64,000 bases of DNA from Neonectria sp. B-13 (lineage: Eukaryota > Ascomycota > Sordariomycetes > Hypocreales > Nectriaceae): assembly GCA_002682825.1 (NCBI GenBank), contig NOKP01000001.1, forward strand, positions 3,227,296-3,291,295, written 5' to 3'. A program made the position numbers and the translations under genes. The notes under the pieces were generated by a model. The model did no database searches, was not told the origin of the DNA, and saw nothing but the letters and a program-made list of their open reading frames with translations. Positions 1 to 9,913 of this stretch are shown here, in pieces. Numbering within the stretch: position 1 is the stretch's first letter; each line of letters starts with the position of its first letter.

Positions 1-392
1 CGCTTCTGATAATCAGTTTCGCGATCCGTGATGCGGCCGCTCTTCTCTCCCCGGCCGGCCAAAGGATCATCCTCCTCGACACCACTACCCCGAGCAAACT
101 CGTCGATCATGTCTCGCGACGCGGTGTATTGTCCAACGAGTCGGCGCGTGTTGTCGGTATCCTCCATGTCCTCATCCTCATTACCCATCGGCAGGGAGGC
201 ATGGTATCCAGCGAACTTGTCGCCTGCATCGCGATCGTAGAGATCATTGTCGGCGTTGTCAGTGAGCTTCTGCTTTGTCGAGTCGTCTCGTTGGTTTGAG
301 GCGTCGAAGGTGCGCGAGCCAATCTTCGCAGCAGAGGCAGCGTTTCGCTCCTGCTGGAGCTTCTTGATCGTCTCGAAATCCGCGTCAGACAT
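1..392 (-). CDS. prp10: Splicing factor 3B subunit 1 (SF3B1/Prp10), N-terminal part, cut by the window edge
   Basis: Reading down from the ATG at 392-390, 130 codons stay open to the window edge. The protein starts MSDADFETIKKLQQER, then has KFAGYHASLP and, near the edge, RITDRETDYQKR. These align in order with the N-terminus of SF3B1 (RFAGYVTSI and KIADREDEYKKHRR in the human protein, from memory). SF3B1 is the HEAT-repeat subunit of the U2 snRNP SF3b complex that clamps the branch-point helix, and its N-terminal region recruits U2AF65, which is encoded 2.1 kb away. The HEAT repeats lie outside the window. The acidic stretch EDEDMEDTD follows the FAGY motif. The start is the first ATG in frame, and the region upstream lacks coding signal. 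The family call is firm; the exon structure beyond the edge is unknown. Confidence 0.85.
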   Translation of the reverse strand, partial: MSDADFETIKKLQQERNAASAAKIGSRTFDASNQRDDSTKQKLTDNADNDLYDRDAGDKFAGYHASLPMGNEDEDMEDTDNTRRLVGQYTASRDMIDEFARGSGVEEDDPLAGRGEKSGRITDRETDYQK

Positions 393-825
393 CTTGACTT
401 ATCGAATTCCCTGCTTCATCCCGGTTCAAGAGTACTAGGGGCGCTCCCGGCGTTGTCGTCGTGCATGGGGAGGTGTTGCTGATGTGTCTGGTCGCAAAAT
501 TGTAGTCCGTGACGAAGCTTTCCCTGGCGGCGAAAAGTCTCGCGGCGAGATTGGTCCCCACCCGAAATTTAGCCGCCCAGGCACACTTTGCTAGGCGCAT
601 CAGCTCCTGGATCCTGACGCGAACAATCTGAAGACGCGTGACCCTTTGTAAAATAAAATAAACTCTGAATTGCTAGAAGGATGTCTTCTATATATATCTC
701 AATAGTACAGTGGAACTTCTATTCTGTCTGTAGCGAGATCTTTCTTTCTATACCTAGAAAATAGCAGCATTACACTGTCTTCATTAAAGGGGTTGTCTCT
801 TAAGATTGGAGTTGGTTGGTATGTC
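393..825. other. Intergenic: prp10 promoter and OGG1 3' region
   Basis: No coding signal seen. An AT-rich patch lies at about 650-720. An ACGCGT (MCB-like) hexamer is at 634-639 in the prp10 upstream region. A short inverted pair ACAGTG/CACTGT brackets about 707-779, but too little matches to call a transposon end. Confidence 0.5.
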
Positions 826-2169
826 TCAAGACCTCGGCCGAGTCCGCAGTCTCTTTGATCTCCGCTCAACCTCCATGGTTGTTCCTGTGCCTTCCTCAAG
901 TTTAATCTCCGTCTTAACCTCTGCCTTGATCTCCGTCTTAACCTTTGTCGCAACAACCGCCTTCCTCTTGCGCTTCATGAGCTGGGTATCCTCCTCTACA
1001 ACCTCTTCCTTGATCCTCACCACATGAGTCTCTTCCTTCTTCGTTGCTCTATCAGAGAATTCCCGTAGATCAGCGGTAAAGAGGACCGAATGCGCCCAGC
1101 CTGCATATTTTCCCCAGAGCGCCCTAAAGTGGTCTCCCACCGCGTCGTACATGGCCTTGTTGAAAGTCTTGGTCTTGGTCTTGCCGAACTTGTAGTCTCT
1201 CTGGGCAATTTGCCAGACGTGCGTGTCCACTGGGACTGATTCACCCCATCCCAAACCCATTAGACAAACGCAGTCCGCGACTTTCGGACCGACACCCTTG
1301 AGGGCGAGAAGTTGCTCATGCGCCTCCTTGTAGGTTACCTGCTGGTCCTTTGGCACTTGAGGGGTGTTGAAGCCCTGGTTTTCGGGATTCCGGAGGGTTT
1401 CTAGCCAGTCACCTGGTTTCTCCTCGGCTACTATTCGTGCAGTCTCGGCGATATATTTGGCGCGGTATCCGAAGCCAAGTTCTCTCAGGTGAGATTCCAC
1501 CTGCTTGCCTGTCAACGCATCAGGAGTTGGAAAGTCGTGGAAGGCCTCATCCCCGATGTGACCGATCAGGGGACCATAATGCTTGCATAATTTGTGGGCC
1601 TAGACGGATGAGACTGGTTAGTTGGTTGTACTTCGCCAGGTTTGCGAGTTATTGTACCATTTGTGATATTCTGGAAATGTTATTGTTGCTGCTGCAGATA
1701 AAGCATAATAAGGCCTCCCATGAATCCTGGCTAAGAATGCGAACACCCGTAAACTTGGGCGCCCGCTTGCGAAAGTTGGGATCGGCCTGTGACCACTGGG
1801 TGTATAGACTTTTGAGGTCCAGGTTGAGGCTGAAGTAGTGACGCAAGAATGCCTCAGTGTCGTCTGTTGCCAGAGGATCGTCCTCGACTGAAGCTGGCGG
1901 AGTCAGGGAACTAAGTTGCTTCTCCGGCCAAGTGACTTTGTAATGCAGATGTGTAGGATCCTGTTTCAGAGACAGAATGCGTCCATGTAAAGTGCATATC
2001 CTAAAGGTGTTAGAGATTCATCCGCAATGCCATAGAGTACAAATGCCAACCATTCATCATTGATCTGTCGCCATCTAAAGGATTGACCACAGCGGAGCGT
2101 GGTATTGATGCATAATTCGGCCAAGCTCACGGGCAGTTTCCGCCAACCAGACGTTCGTGCAATACCCAT
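826..2169 (-). CDS. ogg1: 8-oxoguanine DNA glycosylase/lyase OGG1
   Basis: Three exons: 2169-2051, 2000-1658 and 1599-826; introns 2001-2050 and 1600-1657. They join in frame to 411 residues. The first intron splits a Trp codon and gives INDEWICTLHGRILSLKQD, as expected for the OGG1 N-domain. The second is phase 0 after SRISQM. OGG1 is a bifunctional base-excision enzyme that removes 8-oxoguanine paired with C and nicks the strand. The helix-hairpin-helix GVGPKVADC carries the catalytic Lys (K260), and the GPD-type PVDTHVWQIAQRDY carries the Asp (D279). SNNNISRI and the FRALWGKYAGWAHSVLF block are also family hallmarks. The C-terminal 80 residues are Lys/Glu-rich and end in KRLRTRPRS, probably a nuclear-localisation tail. 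The gene is divergent from the U2AF65 gene. Confidence 0.93.
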
Positions 2170-2532
2170 TTCTTGCGACCTCGAGCCGTGTTCGGGTGGT
2201 AGTTGAGTTCTACAAGCAAACTTGGGGGACGAATTGAAAGAGTTGAGACTTGAAAGCCAAGTCTAATGAGCATTGAGCTGGGCGCACCAGGACTCCAGGA
2301 GCCAGCGGACGCTGTTTTTGGCGGGTCAGTGGGTCACGGAGTCTTGAATTGGCGCTAGTCCAAAGTTCCACTAGCGCCATCTGGCAAAAAGCTCCAGCCT
2401 CGCGCGACTCCTCCAGCTTTTAGTTCTGGAACCTCGTTGCGGCTTGCTGAACCTGCTCTGCCTGCCAACAAACGATATCATCAATTCCAGCGGATCCAAT
2501 ACTTTCTGGAGTCGCTTGTCAGTATCGCAAGT
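2170..2532. promoter_or_regulatory. Bidirectional promoter region between OGG1 and U2AF65 genes
   Basis: The two starts lie 363 bp apart, head to head. No tRNA, repeat or extra ORF is evident. A tandem-like GGGTCAGTGGGTCA is at about 2321-2336. Its role as a shared promoter is inferred from geometry only. Confidence 0.45.
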
Positions 2533-4479
2533 ATGAACGGCGACAGTTACTCGTCCCGAGGTATGTTCACTCTCTTCCCTCCTTACTCTGCTTGTCGCGT
2601 TGCTAACCACCGTCGAACACGTAGATGGGCGCAGGGGACGAGACTATCCGGTACATAACCCCCATCCTCTAACCTTTGGCGTTGACTAATTGTTTGCAGC
2701 CTCCTCCAAGAGGCGACCGAGATGATCGCCGTGACCGGCCCAGAGATCGCGACCGCAGACGCTCCCGTTCTCCAGACCATCGAAGCCATCGACGGGGCGA
2801 AGGAGACGTCGATGCCTACTCTTCTAGCCGAAACCATCGGGACCGAGAGCGTGAGGACAGATATTCTGGACGTGAACGCCGACCTGAGGGCCGCGAGTGG
2901 GACCGTGACCGAGGCTCCTCCCGCCGGGACGCTCGACGCGACGATGAAGAACGCCCACCCAGGCGAGAACGAGGAGGAGAGCCTTTCGAGGATCGCCGAC
3001 GTGGAGGTAGGGACCGACGCGATGAAGGGTTCCCAAGACAACATGAAAACCGCCGTAGCGCGTCTCCTCCACCGAAGAAGCGAGAGCCGACGCCAGACCT
3101 GACCGACATTGTTCCCGTTTTGGAGCGCAAGCGCCGATTGACGCAGTGGGACATCAAGCCTCCTAGCTACGAGAATGTCACGGCTGAACAGGCGAAGCTG
3201 TCGGGCATGTTCCCTCTTCCGGGTGCTCCTCGACAGCAGCCCATGGATCCAAGCAAGCTCCAGGCGTTCATGAACCAGCCGGGCGGCCAGGTCACCAGTG
3301 CTGGTCTCAAGGCTAGCAACTCCCGTCAGTCAAAGCGTCTTCTGGTATCCAAGATCCCGTCTGGCACAACTGAGGAAAGCTTGATGTCGTTCTTCAATCT
3401 TCAGCTGAACGGCCTGAACATCGTTGAGAACACAGACCCGTGCACTCTCTGTCAGTTTTCCAACGATCACTCCTTTGCCGTTTTGGAGTTCAGAAGCGCA
3501 GCAGATGCAACAGTTGCTCTGGCCTTGGACGGCATCTCCATGGAAGCAGAGGATGCTGCGAATGGCTCTGCGAATGGAGGAGCTCGTGGACTTGAGATCC
3601 GCCGACCCAGGGACTATGTTGTGCCTGCCATTACCGAGGAGGTTGCCTTTGACCCTGAGGTGGTCTCCAATGTTGTGCCGGATACCGTCAACAAGCTGAG
3701 CATTACCGGCATTCCCAGCTTCCTAACGGAGGATCAAGTTATTGAACTGCTTGCGGCCTTTGGTAAGCCGAAGGCATTCGTCCTCGTCAAAGACCGACAC
3801 ACCGAGGAATCCAGAGTGAGTGGTGCCCGACTAACTAGTTATTGTGTTGGTTACTAACGGTGTTCAGGGCATTGCATTCGCCGAGTATCAGGATCCCACT
3901 GCGGCCAACCCACCTGCTCTCGATACACTGAACGGCATGGATGTTGGAGGCAAGAAGCTGAAGGTTACCAAGGCCAGCATTGGCCCTACTCAGGTCGCCA
4001 ATTTCGATGTCGGCATCACTGCCATTAGCGGTCTTGCCTCTCAGACCACTAACGAAGTCGAGACAAGTCGCGTTCTGCAGCTGCTCAACATGGTCACAGC
4101 CGAGGAGCTCATGGACAATGACGACTATGAAGGTGTGTTTCTCCTTCCCATCGAATGTGGTGAGTCCTTTGCTAATTCGGCATACTAGAAATTTGCGAAG
4201 ACGTTCGCGAAGAGTGTTCCAAGTTTGGCTCCATCGCCGACATGAAAATCCCAAGACCCACGGGCGGCAGCAGACAGTCTGCTGGCGTGGGTAAGATCTT
4301 TGTCAAGTTCGACTCGGTCGAGTCAACAACAAAGGCCCTGAAGACGCTAGCAGGGCGAAAGTTTGCAGACAGAACCGTCGTGACGACTTATTTCCCAGAG
4401 GTATGTCAATGTGACCCACGCTTTTACATCTTGATTCTAACCATGAACGCAGGAAAATTTCGATGTTGGCGCTTGGTAG
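2533..4479 (+). CDS. u2af2: U2 snRNP auxiliary factor large subunit (U2AF65)
   Basis: Six exons: 2533-2560, 2625-2650, 2700-3815, 3868-4132, 4189-4400 and 4453-4479, giving 557 residues that end in the family C-terminus NFDVGAW. The protein binds the polypyrimidine tract and 3' splice site and hands the branch point to SF3b. N-terminal residues 1-130 are an Arg-rich RD/RS-type region. The sequence KRRLTQWDIKPP, with W158, is the ligand motif for the small subunit. RRM1 starts at KRLLVSKIPSGT (about 224), RRM2 at NKLSITGIPSFLT (about 345), and the C-terminal U2AF-homology RRM runs from about 470 to the end. Two very short 5' exons precede the large one, so the ATG at 2533 rests on splicing GAT and CCG codons back into the R-rich frame. 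The splice junctions inside the RRMs restore conserved residues (ESR|GIAFAEY and DYE|EICEDV). Confidence 0.93.
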
Positions 4480-5343
4480 TAGGTTTAATGGCAATGCGAC
4501 GTTAGGTGGAAGGTGGCTACAATTGCCAGCGGGTGGTTCAACAGGGAGGTTTGGTTATGCGTATTAAGATGGGACGGGAGTCGTCTCTGCTGGTGTATAG
4601 GAGGGTGCGGTCAATCGAAAATGTAAAACAGTGGACACGAATTGGAGCTCTGAAGTTCAGCAACGTTAGATTCATTCGATGGTGCAAGCGCAGGAAGTAC
4701 GAGTGAATTGAAGATTGATTGATTTGATTCCCACATGGCTCCTATCTAAGGTACGTTCACGTCGGCCAGCAGAAACTACAGAATGCGTCGGTTATTGGGT
4801 GAGCTTGAAGAACTGTAATCCTGTTAGTGCAAGCTCCTGAGGCAGCAATCAAACAGGAAAAGCGGTGTGTGACCAGATATCAGAAGTCCGTATCATTCAT
4901 CGAACCCGAAGGCTCTAACATAAGAGGTACCAGAATAAGAAATGTGCATTATCATCATATAAAAGGTCGACCGGGTGAAGGGGGAACAGAAGAGATGAGA
5001 CTTACCATCAGTTAGCGAGCGTTGTGGAATGGCTCTCCTAAGAATTCGAGGATCTTTGGTAGGAAGAGAATGAATGTTCGCGGTAACTAAAGACGAAGAA
5101 GGAAAAGTTCATCGTAGGATAAGTAGTACAGAAGAAAAACGCGACAATGGCGCCAACGTACCTTAGCGTCTAGTCACGTGGTCTCTATCCACTACTAGCC
5201 CCTGCGAACGGCTCCCTCCGCCTCTGCCCTAACTAAGCGAAAAATTCACCGCTCCACACAAACTCTTCTGGACTTGGAACTTTACACTCACTCGCCTGTC
5301 GACAACTTCACAACCGCAGTATCACCACCACCAAACAGTCAAG
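4480..5343. other. Intergenic: U2AF65 3' region and RPS13 promoter
   Basis: No coding region is supported. The promoter-proximal 170 bp contain one E-box (5173-5180, listed separately). The stretch just before the RPS13 start is C/A-rich, typical of fungal highly expressed leaders. Confidence 0.5.
5173..5180. promoter_or_regulatory. GTCACGTG E-box (Cbf1-type) upstream of RPS13
   Basis: The palindromic core CACGTG with GT on its 5' side lies 164 bp before the RPS13 ATG. Cbf1-type bHLH factors bind RTCACRTG, and Cbf1 regulates ribosomal-protein genes in Candida. Function here is inferred. Confidence 0.4.
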
Positions 5344-6034
5344 ATGGGTCGTCTTCACAGCAACGGAAAGGGCATTTCTGCCTCTGCGGTCCCCTACTCC
5401 CGCACTGCCCCCGCGTGGCTCAAGACCACCCCCGACCAGGTCGTCGAGCAGATCGGCAAGCTGGCCCGAAAGGGTGCCACTCCCTCTCAGATCGGTGTTA
5501 TCCTCCGTGACTCCCACGGCATTGCCCAAGTCAAGCTTGTCACCGGTATGTGAATTGTGGACAGTACGAAATGGAGAGCGCATTGCTAACGCGGTCACCA
5601 GGTAACCGAATTCTGCGAATCCTGAAGTCGAACGGTACGAATCCTTGAAGAAAATATGGATCTGGTGTTGGATATACCATATATCTCTCGCCAGAGATTT
5701 TCTCTATAATGCCTCTGTACGGTCAAGACTGACAGAGAGATCAAACAGGCCTCGCCCCCGAGCTTCCCGAGGATCTGTACATGCTCATCAAGAAGGTACG
5801 TCTCCGCATTACGAGTATTGGATTCATGAGGACAGAAGCTAACAAAAGTTTTTACCACAGGCTGTTGCCGTCCGCAAGCACCTCGAGCGCAACCGCAAGG
5901 ACAAGGACTCCAAGTTCCGTCTGATTCTTATCGAGTCCCGAATCCACCGTCTTGCCCGCTACTACAAGACCGTCGGTGTCCTTCCTCCTACCTGGAAGTA
6001 CGAGTCCGCCACCGCCAGCACCATTGTCGCTTAA
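5344..6034 (+). CDS. rps13: 40S ribosomal protein S13 (uS15)
   Basis: Four exons: 5344-5545, 5602-5634, 5749-5795 and 5861-6034. They join to 151 residues, the length found across eukaryotes. It begins [12 protein letters not shown] and ends with [14 protein letters not shown]. The uS15 signature [17 protein letters not shown] lies in the last exon. uS15 binds the central domain of 18S rRNA in the small subunit. The second and third exons are only 33 and 47 nt. Introns are 56, 114 and 65 nt. Synonymous codons are mostly C-ending, as expected for high expression. An E-box lies 164 bp upstream. The gene converges on Sdc1. Confidence 0.97.
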
Positions 6035-6339
6035 GCGAGTCAACATACACGGCCGGCCGCGATTGGTGGAGGTGATGGGTTCCCGGGTCAAGGAGTTGGG
6101 AGACAAATTACGGAAAACTTGCATTTAGAGCCATGATGCTTATGCGCCCTGTCTGGGAGGACCGCAGTGGAGTCGACTGCTCAAATAGAAAGCAATCTGA
6201 CCGCTGAACTGTAATGGCAATATAGCACCTTGACCCAGTGAATAACCCTTTTAAATCCGAAACGCCCTTGTATGCTTTGTTCTCCACCGTCTACTCCAAT
6301 TCATGTACAGGGCCAGCGATGATATATAACGCTTGGCTC
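6035..6339. other. Convergent 3' intergenic region, RPS13/SDC1
   Basis: About 300 bp between two convergent stop codons. No coding signal, tRNA or repeat seen; it should hold both 3' UTRs. Confidence 0.5.
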
Positions 6340-7024
6340 TTAACCAGTTGTTTCCAATTCTTTCGACTTTTGTATCAGATATTCTCCCAGAACTCGTAAC
6401 GGATCACTTGGTCTAGCACTTGGTCAGTAGGTGTTGCCCAGGGCCAATCTACGTTACCTACTTTTCTTTCGCCAACTGTTTCATGCCCTCGAGCAGGACT
6501 CCTGTAACCCTCGTATTCAAGTATCGTCGTGTCGAATCGCCATGCGGGGGGGCTTCTGCCGGCATGGAGAAGCCAGGATCGGGGTGCGCCGAGGCGGCTC
6601 TTGATCCCTGCGCCGGTGTTCCGGTTCGCGCGGGGACAGGACTCGGCGCATAGGCAGCCGGTGCGGGGGAGGACTTCATTTCCAGTTAGTGAAGTTGTCT
6701 CGATGCCGTTGGAGCTGCTGGGCAAGTATGAGGCAAGAAGGAAGATGGCGAAGAGGCGTTGAACGCTGTCGCAAACAAGGCGTAGCGGCGCTGGCTAGAA
6801 ATGCATTCGCTATGCAGGTTGCTTTCATGTAGAAGATGGTTTCATGCATAAGAGCAAACACATACCGCAGGTTGCTCCATTATCGTGTCGGTCATTACCA
6901 CATCCCTCTGCGGGATGTCTGCTTGCGCCGATGGGACCGGGAGGATGTTGGCGACCGTGTCGAATGGGCCGGCAAGTTGTGGAACATCCACCATAGGGTC
7001 GGATTTGGGCGTTTCTTCTGTCAT
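6340..7024 (-). CDS. sdc1: COMPASS complex subunit Sdc1 (Dpy-30 family)
   Basis: Three exons on the minus strand: 7024-6866, 6673-6462 and 6412-6340; introns 6674-6865 (192 nt) and 6413-6461 (49 nt). The joined protein has 147 residues. The Dpy-30 motif at about 101-142 is split by intron 2, which restores STRRYLNTRVTGVLLEGM, then KQLAKEKPSDPLRVLGEYL; compare metazoan DPY30 TRAYLDQTVVPILLQGL. Dpy-30 forms a helical homodimer that docks on Ash2/Bre2 in the Set1/COMPASS H3K4 methyltransferase. The first 100 residues are low-complexity, with many Pro and Ala, and not conserved-looking. Intron 1 has an AAG acceptor behind a CTAAC branch point, and a different acceptor or a small extra exon inside it cannot be excluded. 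The Dpy-30 call is firm; the N-terminus is less so. Divergent from FAN1 (274 bp between starts). Confidence 0.82.
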
Positions 7025-7281
7025 CTTCGAGCGTCTGTGTTGGTTCAATTGGCCGTTGTGAAGGTTCTGAGAGACTGGATGGAGGCGGGATGATGGTCAT
7101 GGTCAAGGCCGAATCGCGCCGGGTGATTGTCGGACAAGCAACTGAAGGGCGGCACGAGGTCAGCTGATTTCGTGTTAGATTGTCTCGCCCTGTAACGTGT
7201 CTGACTTGAGCCTTCCGCGTCCCCGTCATCGATGCGTCTAACGGTGGGAAAGTGCCATCATTCCATACTTATATTCGAGTA

Positions 7282-7314
7282 ATGGCTTCACTAGAAGCAT
7301 GGATGCATTTGTGA
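7282..7314 (+). other. Short upstream ORF overlapping the FAN1 start
   Basis: An ATG at 7282 opens a 10-codon ORF (MASLEAWMHL) that runs through and past the FAN1 ATG at 7299 in another frame. Ribosomes that use it would bypass the FAN1 start. Whether the mRNA begins upstream of 7282 is unknown. Confidence 0.4.
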
Positions 7315-9913
7315 GAAGACTCCCAAGGCCGCAGGGTGAGCTTAGCCGAGATACGCAAGCCAACCGACCCGTGGGAGCAGACGCAAAGAGGCCAACAAAG
7401 AGAGTCAAAACAGAGGAATCCAGAGACGTTGAATCCGATCAATCAGACTCTTCCTCTCATGGACGAGATTTCGAAACAATAATTTCGGGGGCAGACTACT
7501 CCGCCGACCAGGAACAAAATGGCTCCAATCGTCGAGTCACGGACTTTGAGAGTGCTTTGCCACCTACCGAAGTTGGAGAGGAAGCAATCGAGCAGTACGA
7601 GGCAATGAAGTCATCGCAAATGAGTGCCACAGACGACGATGGGACAACAGAGAAAACTCGACCGCTCTGGATCAAAGGCAAGAGCTCCATTTATGTGGAC
7701 GCCTTCAATCTTGCCTTGGATACCGTCTTAGACGAGGAGTCACACCTCTTCGATGAGAAGGAAATGGACGTCTTCCAGCAGTGGAGAGTCCTAGACTATG
7801 AGGCACAATTTCTGTAGGTTTCTTTTGTTGCTTGGGGATCCTTGTATTATAGCTTACCACGACCAGATATGTTCGGTTGTTTCTGAGAAAGACGGCGTCA
7901 TGGCACCGGTACAGTCGTCTGGGTTACCACAATGACATTTCAGACCTCGAGGTTGCTATCCATACCCTTCAGAAGTTCCGAGTATTACCTCATTGTACGG
8001 CTGTGCCTACGCCAAGCCCAGTCCAAGGCGTGGACCTTGAGGAATTCAATCTGGCGGAGAGCTTTACGTTCGCCGATGCATCAGAAGATCACATCCATTC
8101 CGTGGAAGAAGCGTCATCCCTCCTGAGTTTAGATGAGTTGAAGGCTTTGGCAAAGGAGGCCAAGTTCCAGGGCCGAAACAAGGCTGAACTCATCAAGTCA
8201 CTTACCCGAATGAGCCATCAACAGGCAGGATTGATGTCTCTCGGACTCAGTCGACACAACAGCCGCGACTCGACCGCTTCAGAGGATCAGGAAAATCTGA
8301 AGCCGAAACTCCAACGAGAAAATTCGAATCGCAAACAGCATTTCTTGAACAAGATAGTTATCATTCTGGGACCGTGTGTCCGGCTGTCGTCAGTGGCCTT
8401 CAAGCTCTTCGAGCGTGTTCACCTGGTCTTTTACAGATCTACCGAGTGGACAGAGAAGTCCCTAACTACCATTATTCTCGCCAAGATGGCCCGGCGACAG
8501 TTCCCCGACTATATCGTTTGCCGAACTTCCACGATATTTGCCTCGCGGATGCACTTGCTGGAATATGAAACAGCGTTACGGCTTGAGGCGGAAGTCGATC
8601 GCATCATGGAATTCAATGGACCACCTGGTGAAGAAGGTTTCAGAAAGATTATCAACGTCTTCGAAGGGCTGTATCCTCGATGGAGAACCTTGGTCGAAGA
8701 AGAACGACACAAGGAACAAGTGGTCTATGAGATGGGTGAAGGCGCCTATCTAAGGAGATTTACGCCAGCTCACTCATACACGAGGATTGTGCACAAAGCC
8801 GCCCATGTATTTGGAAGACTCAAGGAACACCTCAAAGAAAAGGAGCTGCTGACCGAGCTTCTTGACCAACGACTGTTCCAAATGGCCAGGCGAGGCGGCT
8901 GGTATCAGCGCAAGGCCCTTCTGGAGGAGCATTACATGCCGACGTTGGACCCGAACCCGGTCTCAACAGACCTGGAGCAACAAAAGAAGCATTGGAAAAG
9001 GACTGCGGTTGCTACTTGCGAGGCCGGCCTCCAAGACACCAATTGTCACGTCATATTCCATTATGATCTTCAGAAACGGTTAGTAAAGTTGGAGAAGAAG
9101 CTCCGCATCCCGCGCCGTTTGCAACACGACTTTGGTCATGTTGGGCTCGAGAAGCCTGTGGAACACTACGTTAAAGGAGTTCAACTCAAACGGGATATAC
9201 CAGCCAAGCCCGGGCGTCAGGCTTCGACCAAGACTATCTGGCTTGACGGGCTGGACACGGATGCAGAGTGCAGCGTAGAGGAAATGTGTTTGAGTCACTA
9301 TCGATCTCAGGGTTGGAAAGGCTATCACGCTGAGGGTGGAATCATCCGCACCCTCTTCGCGTACCTCTTCTACGACATTCTCTTTCTTTATATTCCCAAT
9401 GTTTTCCAAACGGCGTATCAGACATGTCCGCTGGACTTACACACTGACGCCTTCTTCCCTGCGCGGGCGTCAGAGATCAACCACCGCCTGGTTGAGATTG
9501 CCAACGGGGAAGGTGGACGGTTGGTGCGTGAAGTCTGGGACAGAGACAATGAACGAAGAACCAGCGTGGTAGGGCTGAACTGGGACTTTGACGTCGAGGA
9601 CTTGGTCGAACTGGTAGGATGCTTCGAAGGCAACGCCTTGGCAACGGTGTGCAAGGTCATGGCCCAGGAGTACAGGCAGCGGGGCGGCGGGATCCCCGAC
9701 CTGATTCTCTGGCGCATCGGAAACGCGACAGGGGAGGCGTTTGAGAGTGAGGATCCTGGCAACGCCAAGGGCGAGGTCATGTTCTCAGAGGTGAAGAGCG
9801 CGAACGACCGATTGAGCGACACTCAGCGACTTTGGATCCATGTTCTCACGGGAGCAGGGGTCAAGGTCGCGCTATGCAACGCGGTGGCGAAAGAGGTGAG
9901 GGAGGTGGACTAA
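7299..9913 (+). CDS. fan1: Fanconi-associated nuclease 1 homolog (FAN1, VRR-NUC)
   Basis: Two exons, 7299-7813 and 7867-9913 (intron 53 nt), give 853 residues. The splice rebuilds QFLYVRLFLRKTASWHRY, the conserved start of the structured core. FAN1 is a structure-specific 5' flap endo/exonuclease acting in interstrand-crosslink repair. A SAP-like helix pair (LLSLDELKALAKEAKFQG) lies near residue 255, a TPR-like helical region follows, and the C-terminal VRR-NUC domain at about 775-850 shows GGGIPDLILW and FSEVKSANDRLSDTQRLW, with the PD...EVK catalytic core intact. No N-terminal UBZ zinc finger is visible, as is usual in fungi. Residues 1-130 are polar and weakly conserved-looking. Codon use is less C-ending than in RPS13. 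A short upstream ORF overlaps the start. Confidence 0.92.

Noticed and set aside
700..785. Pogo-like transposon end (TACAGTGGAACTTCTA)
   Set aside because: Only a 6-bp inverted match at about 707-779 and no second terminal repeat or transposase remnant.
5635..5748. Possible box C/D snoRNA in the 114-nt RPS13 intron
   Set aside because: A CTGA is present near the 3' end, but no convincing RTGATGA box C or terminal stem.
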